The notes under the pieces were generated by a model that saw only the letters and a list, made by a program, of their open reading frames with translations, was not told the DNA's origin and made no database searches. A DNA stretch of 64,000 nt from Bosea sp. 29B (lineage in GTDB: Bacteria; Pseudomonadota; Alphaproteobacteria; Rhizobiales; Beijerinckiaceae). Shown here piece by piece: positions 7,677 through 15,820 of the stretch. A program made the position numbers and the translations under genes. Position 1 is the stretch's first letter, and every line of letters begins with the position of its first letter. The stretch spans positions 1,658,255-1,722,254 of the forward strand of contig NZ_LR733817.1 of the NCBI RefSeq assembly GCF_902506165.1. The letters run 5' to 3'.

Positions 7677-9182
7677 TCATTCGCCGGCGAGTTTTTCCGT
7701 TCGGCCGGACGCGCGCACCGAGGCGATGATCGTCCAGCCGATGATGCCGATGGTGATGGCAGCGAGGACGGCGGCGATCGGCCGGTCGACCAGGCCGATC
7801 AGCTTGCCGTCTGACTTGATCATCGAGTTGATGAAATACTCCTCCAAGAGCGGTCCAAGCACGACGCCGAGGATCACCGGCGCGACCGGGAAGTCGTTTT
7901 CTTCGAGCACGAAGGCCAGCACGCCGAAAGCGAGCATGACACCGACGTCGAACAGCGAGTTGTTGATCGCGTAGGAGCCGACGATGGCGAAGAGCAGGAT
8001 GATCGGCATCAGCACGCGCCGTGGAACCGAGAGCACGCGCGTCGCAACCTTGATGATCGCCCAGCCGAGTGGCAGCATCAAAAGGTTGGCGATGACGAAG
8101 ACCAGGAAGAGCGCGTAGACGTTCTCGGGGTTGTTGACGAAGATCGTCGGCCCCGGCGCCATGTTCTTCATCATCAGCACGCCGATGGCGATCGCGGTGA
8201 TCGAGTCGCCGGGGATGCCGAAGACCAGGGCCGGGATCCAGGCGCCCGCCAGCGAGGAGTTGTTGGAGGCGCCGGCCTCGATCAGCCCTTCCGGATGGCC
8301 GGTACCGAACTTCTCCGGCTCCTTCGAGAAGCGCTTGCTCATCGCATAGGACATCCAGGCCGCCATGTCGGCGCCGCTGCCCGGCTGGATCCCGATGATG
8401 GTGCCGAGCGCGCTGCCGCGGATGAGCTGCCAGGGATACTGCTTGGTCAGGCGCCACATATTGGCGAAGATCGGCCCGATCTTCTGGACCACGGCATGCG
8501 GGGCGCTGCCGTCGGAGACCATGTGGCGCATCACCTCCGAACAGGCGAACATGCCGACCATCATCGGGATCAGCGAGACGCCGCCGAGCATCTCGGTGGA
8601 TTCGAAGGTGAAGCGTGGCTGGCCAGCCGGGTTGTTCATGCCGACCATCGCGATCAGCAGGCCGATCAGAAGCGAGATGCAGGCTTTCAGCGGCGTCGAG
8701 GAGCCGATGAAGACGGCGCCGCCGAGGCCGAGCATGACGATCCAGAAAAACTCGACCGAGCCGAAGCCGAGCGCGAAATCGGCGATGGCCGGAGAAGCCA
8801 CCATCATCACCGCCGTACCGAACAGCCCGCCCAGGACCGAGAACCAGAGGCCGATGCCGAGCGCGAGTTCCGGCTTGCCCTTCAGCGTCATCTGATAGGA
8901 ATCGTCGACATAGGCCGCCGAGGCCGGCGTGCCGGGGATGCGCAGGAGGCAGCCTGGAATATCGCCGGAGAAGATCGCCATGGTCGAGGTGGTGACGATC
9001 GCAGCGATCGCCGGCACCGGCGGCATGAAGAAGGTCAGCGGCACCAGCAGCGCAGTGGCCATCGTCGCCGAGAGGCCGGGGATGCAGCCGACGACGAGAC
9101 CGTAGATCGCCGAGGCGGTGATGACGAAGAGCACATAGGGATCGAGCACCATCCCCAGCGCGGTGACATAGGCGTCGAGCAT
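7677..9182 (-). CDS. tctA: Tripartite tricarboxylate transporter large membrane subunit (TctA)
   Basis: 501 aa, the typical TctA size, with about 12 membrane segments. Diagnostic blocks are GCIPGLSATMATALLVPLTF near the N-terminus and GIQPGSGADMAAWMSY in the middle, the two inverted-repeat TctA signatures. Together with TctB and TctC it forms a secondary, ion-driven importer for a carboxylate. The gene is 7 bp downstream of tctB and converges with the serine hydrolase gene. The ligand is not predictable from the membrane subunit. Confidence 0.95.
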   Translation of the reverse strand: MLDAYVTALGMVLDPYVLFVITASAIYGLVVGCIPGLSATMATALLVPLTFFMPPVPAIAAIVTTSTMAIFSGDIPGCLLRIPGTPASAAYVDDSYQMTLKGKPELALGIGLWFSVLGGLFGTAVMMVASPAIADFALGFGSVEFFWIVMLGLGGAVFIGSSTPLKACISLLIGLLIAMVGMNNPAGQPRFTFESTEMLGGVSLIPMMVGMFACSEVMRHMVSDGSAPHAVVQKIGPIFANMWRLTKQYPWQLIRGSALGTIIGIQPGSGADMAAWMSYAMSKRFSKEPEKFGTGHPEGLIEAGASNNSSLAGAWIPALVFGIPGDSITAIAIGVLMMKNMAPGPTIFVNNPENVYALFLVFVIANLLMLPLGWAIIKVATRVLSVPRRVLMPIILLFAIVGSYAINNSLFDVGVMLAFGVLAFVLEENDFPVAPVILGVVLGPLLEEYFINSMIKSDGKLIGLVDRPIAAVLAAITIGIIGWTIIASVRASGRTEKLAGE

Positions 9183-9188
9183 GGCGGC

Positions 9189-9662
9189 TTACCAGCGCAA
9201 GGGTTCGAGCGGTCCCCAGGGCAATTGCACGCCGAGGGCCAGATAGAAGATCGAGTGGATGACGAGAGCGGCCGCGAGAGAAAGCCAGATGGCCTGCAAC
9301 GGCCTGGTGCCACCCGCGAGGAAAAGGACGACGAGGATCAGCGGCGCGCAGATCAGGAAGCCGAGCGTCTCGGCGCCGAGCATGTAGAAGATCACCGCCG
9401 CGGGCACCAGCAGCAGGCGCGCGAGCGCACTGCCGCTGCGGGCCCAGTCGGCAAGGCCGACCAGCGGACCGGCCTGCGTCGCGCGGGCACCGTTGACGGC
9501 GAGGATCGCAGCGCAGAGCGCCAGCAGTCCGGACAGGATCAGCGGGAAGGCCGAGGGCCCCAGCGGTTGCTCGGACGGATTCGGCAGGTTCCAGGACGCA
9601 GCCGCCACCAGGCCCGACAGGACAAGGAAGACGAGGCCTCCGAAGAGATCGTTGAACTTCAT
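9189..9662 (-). CDS. tctB: Tripartite tricarboxylate transporter small membrane subunit (TctB)
   Basis: 157 aa with four hydrophobic stretches (FGGLVFLVLSGLVAAAS, FPLILSGLLALCAAILAV, LLLVPAAVIFYMLG and LGFLICAPLILVVLFLAG), as expected for TctB. The low sequence conservation is normal for the family; the call rests on size, topology and position between tctC and tctA. Confidence 0.88.
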   Translation of the reverse strand: MKFNDLFGGLVFLVLSGLVAAASWNLPNPSEQPLGPSAFPLILSGLLALCAAILAVNGARATQAGPLVGLADWARSGSALARLLLVPAAVIFYMLGAETLGFLICAPLILVVLFLAGGTRPLQAIWLSLAAALVIHSIFYLALGVQLPWGPLEPLRW

Positions 9663-9689
9663 GGCGTGCTCGGTGTGCGCGATGGAAAC

Positions 9690-9714
9690 GGGACGCGGCG
9701 AAGCCGCCGCGCCC
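9690..9714 (-). terminator. Hairpin between tctC and tctB (attenuator-like)
   Basis: On the minus strand the sequence folds as GGG-C-GCGGC...GCCGCG-T-CCC with a short loop, followed by GTTTCC. It lies in the 76-bp gap between the abundant binding-protein gene tctC and the membrane genes. Partial termination or mRNA end protection there would favour tctC expression. There is no real U-tract, so readthrough is expected. Confidence 0.4.
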
Positions 9715-9738
9715 TGAAACAGTCCGAAGAGCGATCGA

Positions 9739-10707
9739 CTACTGGCGCAGACGCAGGCCGAGCGCGCCCATGATCTCGCCGTTGTTCTTGTGCTGGGTAG
9801 CGAGGAAGCTGCCGAAAGCCGGGCCCTTGGCGAAGGCGTAGCCGAAGCCGCGCTCGGCGAGGAACGACTTGTAGGCCTCGGAATTTGCGACCTTCTCGGT
9901 GGCTTCGACGAGGCGGGCCGTCACATCGGCCGGCAGGCCGGCCGGGGCGGCGAGCCCGCGCCAGGTGCCGCCCTCGTACTCCTTGCCGATCGCGTCCTTG
10001 ACGGTCGGCACGCTCGGAAACGCGCCGATCTTCTCCTTCGACATCACCGCCAGCGACTTGACGCGGCCGGCATCGAACATCGGCTTGCCCTCGGGCAGGG
10101 AGGACGGGACGATCTGGACGCCGCCGGAAGCCAGTTCCTGGAAGCCGGGCGCCGCGCCCTGGCTCGGCACGACCGTGACGCTCTTGGGATTGATGCCCTC
10201 GAGCTGGAGCAGGCCGGCGAAGGCGAGGTGATAGGCGGCGCCAGCTGCCATGCCGGAGAGCTTGTAGTGACCGACAGGCTGCTTCTTGATGTCGTCGAGC
10301 GCGGCACGCAGGTCCGCCCAGGGCGAGTTCGTGGCGACGTTGAAGGCGGCCGAGTCGAAGTTCACCAACGCGACCGGGGTGAGCTTCTCATAGGTGAAGG
10401 GAGCAGTGTTCGACCAGTAATAGGTCGTGACCTCTGCCGTCGCGAGGCCGATCGTGTAGCCGTCGGGCTTGGCGTTGACCATCTCGGTATGGCCGACCAC
10501 GCCGCCGCCGCCGGTGCGGTTGACGACATTGACCGGCTTGCCGAGCTCTTTCTCCAGCCCGGCCGCGAGGACGCGGGCGACCGCATCGGTGCCACCGCCG
10601 GCGGCCCAGGGCACAACCAGGGTGATCGGGCGCTCGGGCCAGGCGGCAAAGGCGGGCAGCGACACCGCCGCGACGGCGGCAGCGAGCAGCAATTTTGCGA
10701 GTTTCAT
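9739..10707 (-). CDS. tctC: Tripartite tricarboxylate transporter binding protein (TctC/Bug family)
   Basis: 322 aa periplasmic binding protein. It has a Sec signal peptide (MKLAKLLLAAAVAAVSLPAFA, cleavage after AFA), then WPERPITLVVPWAAGGGTDAVAR, the hallmark Bug/TctC N-terminal block. NRTGGGGVVGHTEM and the KPDGYTIGLAT segment are also typical. Its ATG overlaps the stop codon of the GntR regulator gene (ATGA), so regulator and binding protein are translated from one message. Confidence 0.94.
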   Translation of the reverse strand: MKLAKLLLAAAVAAVSLPAFAAWPERPITLVVPWAAGGGTDAVARVLAAGLEKELGKPVNVVNRTGGGGVVGHTEMVNAKPDGYTIGLATAEVTTYYWSNTAPFTYEKLTPVALVNFDSAAFNVATNSPWADLRAALDDIKKQPVGHYKLSGMAAGAAYHLAFAGLLQLEGINPKSVTVVPSQGAAPGFQELASGGVQIVPSSLPEGKPMFDAGRVKSLAVMSKEKIGAFPSVPTVKDAIGKEYEGGTWRGLAAPAGLPADVTARLVEATEKVANSEAYKSFLAERGFGYAFAKGPAFGSFLATQHKNNGEIMGALGLRLRQ

Positions 10708-11450
10708 GGCGTTTCTCCTGGTGCAGTTTTTTTGTTTGGATCGGTTCCACCCGCCAAAGCAGGGTTGGAGAGCATGTGGCGGCGCGTGTAGCCGAGGACC
10801 CGCCGCATCGCCTGGTTCGCTCGCTCGGCATCGCCATCGGCGATCGCGTCGACCACTGCGGCATGGTTGGCGAGGTTGCCGGCGAAGACGTCGACGGTGA
10901 AATCGAACATCGTGCTCAGGATCGTGTCGATCGCGCCACGGAAGCTGCGCAGGATCGGGTTGTTGGTGGCGTCGAGGATCGCCAGGTGGAAGCGCTTGTC
11001 GGCAGCGATGGCCGCCTGCGGATCGTCCTGGTCGGCCTGCATGGCGGCCAGCGCCGCGCGGATGCTGGCGAGGTCCGCGGGCGTCGCGCGGATCGCTGCC
11101 AGGGCCGCAGCCTCCGGCTCGATGATCTCGCGCGTCTCTTCCAGAGCGAGCAGCAGCGCACGGTCGAGCCCGTCCTCGCTGCGCATCCAGCCAAGCACCT
11201 CGCGGTCGAGCAGGGTCCAGTCATGCTGCGGGCGAACCTGCGTGCCATGGCGCGGGCGCACGCTGAGCAAGCCCTTGGCGACGAGGATCTTCACGGCCTC
11301 GCGGACGACGCTACGGCCGGCGCCATAGCGCTCGGCGAGCTCCGGTTCGGCTGGCAGCACGGTACCCGAGGCGATCTCGCCGCGCACGATCGCGGCGCCG
11401 AGCGCTGCGACCATCATACCGATCTTTCCTGGCTTGCTGCCTCGCGCCAT
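10704..11450 (-). CDS. GntR-family transcriptional regulator, FadR subfamily
   Basis: 248 aa from ATG 11450; the frame extends to 11504 without family similarity. The N-terminal winged helix is clear: GEIASGTVLPAEPELAERYGAGRSVVREAVKILVAKGLLSVRPRHGTQV (about residues 23-72). It is followed by an all-helical FCD ligand domain with AADKRFHLAILDATNNP. It is the first gene of the operon with tctCBA, so it probably responds to the transported carboxylate and autoregulates. The divergent dapA-like gene shares the control region. Confidence 0.92.
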   Translation of the reverse strand: MARGSKPGKIGMMVAALGAAIVRGEIASGTVLPAEPELAERYGAGRSVVREAVKILVAKGLLSVRPRHGTQVRPQHDWTLLDREVLGWMRSEDGLDRALLLALEETREIIEPEAAALAAIRATPADLASIRAALAAMQADQDDPQAAIAADKRFHLAILDATNNPILRSFRGAIDTILSTMFDFTVDVFAGNLANHAAVVDAIADGDAERANQAMRRVLGYTRRHMLSNPALAGGTDPNKKTAPGETP

Positions 11451-11514
11451 GGCCCGTTTTCTCTCCCGTGGCGGGAAACTGTCATGTCCGGGGCTTGCGT
11501 GCAAGCATTCATCT

Positions 11515-11527
11515 GATGTTTAACATC
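11515..11527. promoter_or_regulatory. Candidate GntR operator
   Basis: GATGTT-T-AACATC is a perfect 6+1+6 palindrome in the 101-bp divergent region between the GntR gene (start 11450) and the DapA-family gene (start 11552). CATCTGAT also occurs twice as a direct repeat around it. Its position next to a FadR-type regulator makes it the best operator candidate here. Confidence 0.5.
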
Positions 11528-11551
11528 TGATCATTGAAGCGAGGCCCGGCC

Positions 11552-12460
11552 ATGACCACTCAGACCGCGTTCACCGGCATCCATGCGATCCTCTATGCGC
11601 TGTTCGACGCACAGGAGCGCCTCGACCGAGAAGCGATGCGACGGCAGGTCGAGATCTGCCTGGAGCATGGCGCCCATGGCGTCGCGGCGCTCGGCCTTGC
11701 GACGGAAGTCTCCAAGCTGACCGTGCCGGAGCGGCGCACGGTGATGGAATGGACCTCGGAGGATGTCGGGGGCTTGAAGCCGCTCGGCTTCACCATCTAC
11801 GGCACTTCGGTCGCCGAGCAGGTCGAGCTGGTCAGGGCAGCCGAGGCGGCCAAGGCCGACTGGGTTATCCTGCAGCCGCCGATGGTCGGCAGTTTCGCTG
11901 CAACTGAATACATCCGCTTCTTCGGCCGGATCGCGGATGCGACGAGCCTGCCGGTCGCGATCCAGAACGCGCCGGCCTATATAGGCCGCGGCCTGTCGGC
12001 GGAGGATATTCGCAGCCTCGTCGCGCAGCATCCGAACATCAGGCTGGTGAAGGGCGAGGGGCCGGCGACCGAGATCCGGCAGCTGATCGAGACGACCGAA
12101 GGCAGGCTGCCGGTGATGAACGGGCGCGGCGGGCTCGAGCTGATCGAGAACCTGCGCGCCGGCTGCGTCGGCATGATCCTCGCGCCCGAGCTGATCGACC
12201 TCACGGTGGCGATCTATGAGAGCTTCGTCTCGGGTGACGAGATCACGGCCGAGGCAAGCTATCGCGAGGTGCTGCCGACGATCGTCTTCATCATGCAGTC
12301 ATTGGAAAGCCTGATCTGCTACGGCAAGCGCCTCTTCGGGGCGCGTGCAGGCATCGAGATCCACGATCGTGCGCCTGCCATGCGACCGACGGCATTCGGA
12401 CTGGAGCTCGTTCGCGACCATGCCCGGCGGGCTGGATTGTTCGAAGCTAGCAGTCATTAG
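11552..12460 (+). CDS. Dihydrodipicolinate synthase/N-acetylneuraminate lyase family protein
   Basis: 302 aa class I aldolase-type barrel. The Schiff-base lysine is in RLVKGEG (about residue 167), and the GHGVAALG-like region corresponds to the GTTGE phosphate/carboxylate loop (here AALGLATEV). The position of the catalytic tyrosine of true DHDPS (YNVP) reads QNAP, so this is probably not a lysine-biosynthetic enzyme but a catabolic keto-acid lyase or dehydratase. It is divergent from the GntR-tctCBA operon and likely acts on the imported carboxylate. ATG 11552 is preferred over a TTG 18 bp earlier. Confidence 0.8.
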   Translation: MTTQTAFTGIHAILYALFDAQERLDREAMRRQVEICLEHGAHGVAALGLATEVSKLTVPERRTVMEWTSEDVGGLKPLGFTIYGTSVAEQVELVRAAEAAKADWVILQPPMVGSFAATEYIRFFGRIADATSLPVAIQNAPAYIGRGLSAEDIRSLVAQHPNIRLVKGEGPATEIRQLIETTEGRLPVMNGRGGLELIENLRAGCVGMILAPELIDLTVAIYESFVSGDEITAEASYREVLPTIVFIMQSLESLICYGKRLFGARAGIEIHDRAPAMRPTAFGLELVRDHARRAGLFEASSH

Positions 12461-12571
12461 GAAAAACCCTCATCGGCAATGCCAGCCGCGGCGACGAGGA
12501 GATCAATGGCGATCGCGTTACCGTCCGTGAAGTGCGGCACCCGCCCTTGTCCGCCAATGCTTGAGGTAAAA

Positions 12572-12602
12572 GAGGGAGACGGATTCCTGGTCCGCCTCCC
12601 TC
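12572..12602 (+). terminator. Hairpin downstream of the DapA-family gene
   Basis: GAGGGAGACGGA and TCCGCCTCCCTC form a 12-bp stem with one mismatch around a 7-nt loop, 112 bp after the DapA-family stop, followed by a pyrimidine-rich tail (TCTACTCTTTT). It may serve as a terminator, possibly for both strands. The rest of the 12461-12705 gap holds the palindrome below and a weak CCAATTCG/CGAATTGG inverted repeat (12629-12636 and 12661-12668). Confidence 0.45.
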
Positions 12603-12678
12603 AAGTCTACTCTTTTGGAGGTTGAGAACCAATTCGGCTACCAACCAAGCAGGATACTAACGAATTGGGCACTAAAAT

Positions 12679-12696
12679 CTGTGAATAAAATCACAG
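12679..12696. promoter_or_regulatory. Crp-type palindrome CTGTGA-N6-TCACAG
   Basis: A perfect TGTGA-ATAAAA-TCACA site with an extra flanking pair. It lies 9 bp downstream of the stop codon of the Crp-like gene. It matches the classical Crp consensus, and the neighbouring regulator has a Crp-type recognition helix. It could also act as a weak hairpin ending the minus-strand message, since it is followed on that strand by ATTTTAG. Confidence 0.5.
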
Positions 12697-12705
12697 CAGG
12701 AGTTC

Positions 12706-13386
12706 CTATTGAGCATCGCTGCCCCCCAGAGCCTTGCTGATCTCCGCACGTAGATACGCTTCGTCCGCGATCGTGATGAGCCCATCGGAGCTATCGATGA
12801 TCCCCATCTTCATCAACTGGCTCATCTGCTTCGTGACCGTCTCGCGTTGCGACGCGATCTTGCGAGCCAGTTCAGCGTGCGTCGGCATCGGCGAAATGCG
12901 CAGCCGCCCCCGCTCGTCCCGGACACCGTAACGGAGCAGTTCCGAATAGAGCCGCATCTTCATCGGCAGCAATCTATTCTCAAGGTAGAGACGCCGCATC
13001 GTCCGCAAGCGACGGGACAATGTCTTCGTCACGAGCTCGGCGAATTCCGGCAGGTTCCGCACCGTTTCGCGGAATTGCCCCTGGCTCATCACAAGGACAG
13101 TGGTGTCCTCGACGGCCTGGAAATAGGTTGCTGGTTCGTCGCCGTCGAATGCCGATAGATCGCCGACGAAATCCCCCGCTTCCAGCTCCGGGAACGGAAC
13201 GTCGTGTCCCTGGGGGCCCAGAAAGAAGGCCGCCACCTTTCCTGCCTCGATCAGGTAGACGGCGTTCGTCTTGTCCTCTGGCTGCTTGATGAAGGAACCC
13301 TTGGCGAACTGTCGCTTGGGAAAGCGCCCTCCCAGCGACAAGCCTGGCAGCGGAACCAGCGCCGCTGTCCGACTTGCCATCGACAT
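12706..13386 (-). CDS. Crp/Fnr-family transcriptional regulator
   Basis: 226 aa from ATG 13386, which has a GGGGGAC ribosome-binding site; the frame stays open to 13578 without similarity. An N-terminal cyclic-nucleotide-binding fold (GSFIKQPEDKTNAVYLIEAGKVAAF, GDFVGDLSAFDG) leads to a long dimerisation helix and a C-terminal winged helix with ELARKIASQRETVTKQMSQLMKMGII (about 172-197). The recognition helix RETV (181-184) matches E. coli Crp, predicting TGTGA half-sites. The cAMP-contact Arg-Ser pair of Crp is absent in the phosphate-binding segment (DEPATYF) and there are no Fnr cysteines, so the signal is unknown. The target is probably the porin upstream. Confidence 0.88.
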   Translation of the reverse strand: MSMASRTAALVPLPGLSLGGRFPKRQFAKGSFIKQPEDKTNAVYLIEAGKVAAFFLGPQGHDVPFPELEAGDFVGDLSAFDGDEPATYFQAVEDTTVLVMSQGQFRETVRNLPEFAELVTKTLSRRLRTMRRLYLENRLLPMKMRLYSELLRYGVRDERGRLRISPMPTHAELARKIASQRETVTKQMSQLMKMGIIDSSDGLITIADEAYLRAEISKALGGSDAQ

Positions 13387-13689
13387 GGCCGTCCCCCGAG
13401 GCGCAGCCGCGAACATGGCAGACCCCATAGGCATCGTGTGGGTGGCCCCGCCGTCCCGGCTCTTCTCTTGCGCACCCACGATTATGACGCCCTCCCCTTC
13501 CGACACATCCAGACGTCGCGCTGCGGATCGCGCACCCGACGACGAATTCCCCCGGCTTACGCCCTCGCCGGCTTGCAAACCCGGCGGGTGCGACGTGCAT
13601 TTCAGTCCCGCAGCCTTCGATTTCGCTCCGGCTTATCCAATGAAGCTGGTGTCCGCGAACCACCCAAATGGGGGGTATGGCCAGCGCGA
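13387..13689. other. Gap between the Crp-type and XRE regulator genes
   Basis: About 300 bp, presumably holding the promoter of the Crp-type gene. The Crp reading frame stays open back to 13578 with two further in-frame ATG codons (13434, 13428), so a longer N-terminus cannot be excluded. A CCACCC-AAAT-GGGGGG partial inverted repeat at about 13663-13678 lies just past the XRE stop codon. No other gene-like signal was seen. Confidence 0.4.
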
Positions 13690-13998
13690 TCAGCCGGTGG
13701 CGTCGATGCTGAACGACTCCAGCTCCGCAAACACGCGGCGCGACACTCGCTCTTCGTTTCGAGTGAGATATTCATCCAGCTTGAGCCGGCGCTTAAGGCC
13801 GATGCCACTGTCGTCCTCGATGAACTCGATCCCATTTGTCACGAACAGCGATCGAATTCTGTTTTTCGTTTCGAGCCGGACACGATCCTTGTTCTCGAAA
13901 TCGCTGATCGTGCTCTCATTCACGCGAATCTGGCGGCTGAGCTGCTTGATCGACCAGCCCATCATCGCGCGTGCACTGCGACATTGTTCGCCGTTCAT
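13690..13998 (-). CDS. Small XRE-family helix-turn-helix regulator
   Basis: 102 aa. The N-terminal half is a lambda-repressor-type HTH of the kind common in alphaproteobacteria: CRSARAMMGWSIKQLSRQIRVNESTISDFENKDR (about residues 6-39), followed by KNRIRSLFVTNGIEFIEDDSGIGLKRR, which matches the usual GVEFI...G tail. The C-terminal 30 residues have no recognisable motif. It stands alone on the minus strand between the porin terminator and the Crp-type gene. Target unknown. Confidence 0.82.
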   Translation of the reverse strand: MNGEQCRSARAMMGWSIKQLSRQIRVNESTISDFENKDRVRLETKNRIRSLFVTNGIEFIEDDSGIGLKRRLKLDEYLTRNEERVSRRVFAELESFSIDATG

Positions 13999-14080
13999 CT
14001 TCCGACCCCGAACGAAACGGTCTGCGCTTCCAGGTGAAGCGTGGACGGCTGTCGGCCAGCTCTCCGAGCGGCAAGCCGCA

Positions 14081-14114
14081 AAACGAAAGGGTCCCCGGCC
14101 GAAGCCGAGGACCC
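14081..14114 (-). terminator. Intrinsic terminator of the porin gene
   Basis: On the minus strand GGGTCCTCGGC-TTCG-GCCGGGGACCC is followed by TTTCGTTTT. This is an 11-bp stem with one G-T pair, a stable UUCG loop and a U-rich tail, 7 bp after the porin stop codon: a textbook Rho-independent terminator. Confidence 0.9.
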
Positions 14115-14121
14115 GTCTTGA

Positions 14122-15570
14122 TCAGAAGTCGCGCTGGATGCGGAGGCGCCCAGCCCAAGCGTCGTCGCTCTTGATGCCAGCGCCGGCGCGAACACCGAGA
14201 TCGTTGGTCGGAACAACGCGAGCCTTGTACTCGGTGCGGGCGTAGAGAACCTCGACACCGATGTCGAGACCCGAGACCGGCGACCAGATCAGGTTGCCAG
14301 CGACCAGGATTTCCTTCGGATCCAGAGCGCGGACAACCTCACCCGGAGCGTAGAAGGCCGCACGAGCGGTGTGGCCGAGGCTGAGCTGGCTGTACGAACC
14401 GTAGAGCTCCGAACGCAGCTGCGGGGTCCAGAAGTGACGCAGACCGGCAACAACCGACCAGCCGGTCGAGTTCTTGACGTTGCCCGTGACCGGATCGAAG
14501 CCGATGTCGGCAACCGTGATGCGGGTCAGACGACCAGTGCCGGCAGCGCCACCGTAGCCGATGTAGCCGAGAGCGCCGTCAGCATAGGCGGCCTGCAGGA
14601 ACAGGTGATCGCCAGCCGCAAGCATCGGCAGGTTGATCTTCACGCCACCCTGGATGGCCCAGGCATAGTCGTCACCACCACGGGTGCCGCCGACAACGAA
14701 CGGATCCTGACCCGGAAGCGTCACGGTCAGAGCGCCGACGCGGTTCTGACGGAAGGCACCCGACAGCTGAGCCGAACCCCAACCCTGATCGACGCGGAGC
14801 GAAGCAACGATGTCCGGGAAGTCCTGACCGCCGATCGCAACCGCACGACCGAAGTCGAGGGACTGAAGAGTGGCCGTGCCATCGGCTTCCGTGCGGACAC
14901 GAGCGCCGGCAATCGTGCGGGTCGTGACGGCGAAGCTGTCACGCGAGCCGGTGCCGGTGGTGCGGTCTTCGAGCGACACGGTGGCCGAGAAGCCCGAACC
15001 GAAGGTGGCGGTGTAAGCCAACAGGTTGAGGCGCGAGTCAGCCGTACGGATCGTCGAGAAGCCGAAGTCGTTCGCATAGAAGTCGAAGAACGACTGAGCG
15101 CGACCAGCGGTGATCGGGCCGAACTGGATGAAGGCCAGATCGAGGTTCGAAGCGGTCGAGGTCTGCGAGGTGCGGACCGTGCCCGGGGCGATGATGCCCT
15201 GGTTGCCGTCGAGCGCGCCGTTGTAGAAGTTCGAGCTGTTGGTCAGCTCGTACCGGAAGAACGTACGCAGCGTGCCGTAGGCGGTCGCGGTGCGGGCGTC
15301 GACGTTCAAGCGACCGCGAGCGCGGGTGCCGTAGGAGTCCTGGCTGTTGCCGAAGCGCGAGCCGACCGTGTACTCAGCACGGACACGACCACCAACGCGC
15401 AAGCAGGTGTCGGTGCCCGGGATGTAGAAGAAGCCCGCGCCGTAGGCGGAGCAAACGCGAACGTACTCGACCGGAGCGGCCTTTCGCGACGGAAGATCGG
15501 CAGCGCCGGCACTGGTGGCAACGGCGAAGGCCGCCGTAACCATGCCCAATGCTGAAACGAAGCTCTTCAT
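14122..15570 (-). CDS. Alphaproteobacterial outer-membrane porin (Omp2b/Porin_2 family)
   Basis: 482 aa trimeric beta-barrel porin for small hydrophilic solutes. The signal peptide MKSFVSALGMVTAAFAVATSAGA precedes ADLPSRKAAPVEYVRVC, the hallmark N-terminus of this family. YVRVCSAYGAGFFYIPGTDTCLRVGGRVRAEY contains the two cysteines that usually pair. The barrel is rich in alternating aromatic/small residues and the C-terminus ends in aromatic RIQRDF as outer-membrane proteins should. A GGAGGTATTG ribosome-binding site fixes ATG 15570. Codon use is strongly biased towards a few codons, consistent with very high expression. Three Crp-like sites lie 90-183 bp upstream. Confidence 0.95.
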   Translation of the reverse strand: MKSFVSALGMVTAAFAVATSAGAADLPSRKAAPVEYVRVCSAYGAGFFYIPGTDTCLRVGGRVRAEYTVGSRFGNSQDSYGTRARGRLNVDARTATAYGTLRTFFRYELTNSSNFYNGALDGNQGIIAPGTVRTSQTSTASNLDLAFIQFGPITAGRAQSFFDFYANDFGFSTIRTADSRLNLLAYTATFGSGFSATVSLEDRTTGTGSRDSFAVTTRTIAGARVRTEADGTATLQSLDFGRAVAIGGQDFPDIVASLRVDQGWGSAQLSGAFRQNRVGALTVTLPGQDPFVVGGTRGGDDYAWAIQGGVKINLPMLAAGDHLFLQAAYADGALGYIGYGGAAGTGRLTRITVADIGFDPVTGNVKNSTGWSVVAGLRHFWTPQLRSELYGSYSQLSLGHTARAAFYAPGEVVRALDPKEILVAGNLIWSPVSGLDIGVEVLYARTEYKARVVPTNDLGVRAGAGIKSDDAWAGRLRIQRDF

Positions 15571-15659
15571 CAATACCTCCAATTGAATTGGCTTTACGCC
15601 TTGGCTGAGTCCGTTTGAATCAACCCACACGATTGGTATTGTTTTCAGAAATTCTCGAC

Positions 15660-15753
15660 GGTGAAGTTATTCACACGATCTAATAGAGTCACTTCATGTT
15701 GCAATCTGAACACATGTGATATTCTTCACTATTCGGAAGTGATATAATTCACA
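15660..15753. promoter_or_regulatory. Porin control region with three Crp-like sites
   Basis: Three matches to TGTGA-N6-TCACA: GGTGA-AGTTAT-TCACA (15660-15675), TGTGA-TATTCT-TCACT (15715-15730) and AGTGA-TATAAT-TCACA (15738-15753), each with one mismatch in ten. Centres are about 55 and 23 bp apart. The block is AT-rich against the genome background and lies 90-183 bp upstream of the porin ATG. No further gene-like signal was seen between 15754 and 15820. Confidence 0.65.
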
Positions 15754-15820
15754 TTCGATGACATGTTACACCAACAAAATCTCATCGTACTGTGAGAAAA
15801 TTTCGGGGAATGACCACGGC

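Noticed and set aside
11552..12460. Lysine-biosynthetic dihydrodipicolinate synthase (dapA).
   Set aside because: The catalytic tyrosine position is not conserved and the gene is paired with a carboxylate transporter and GntR regulator.
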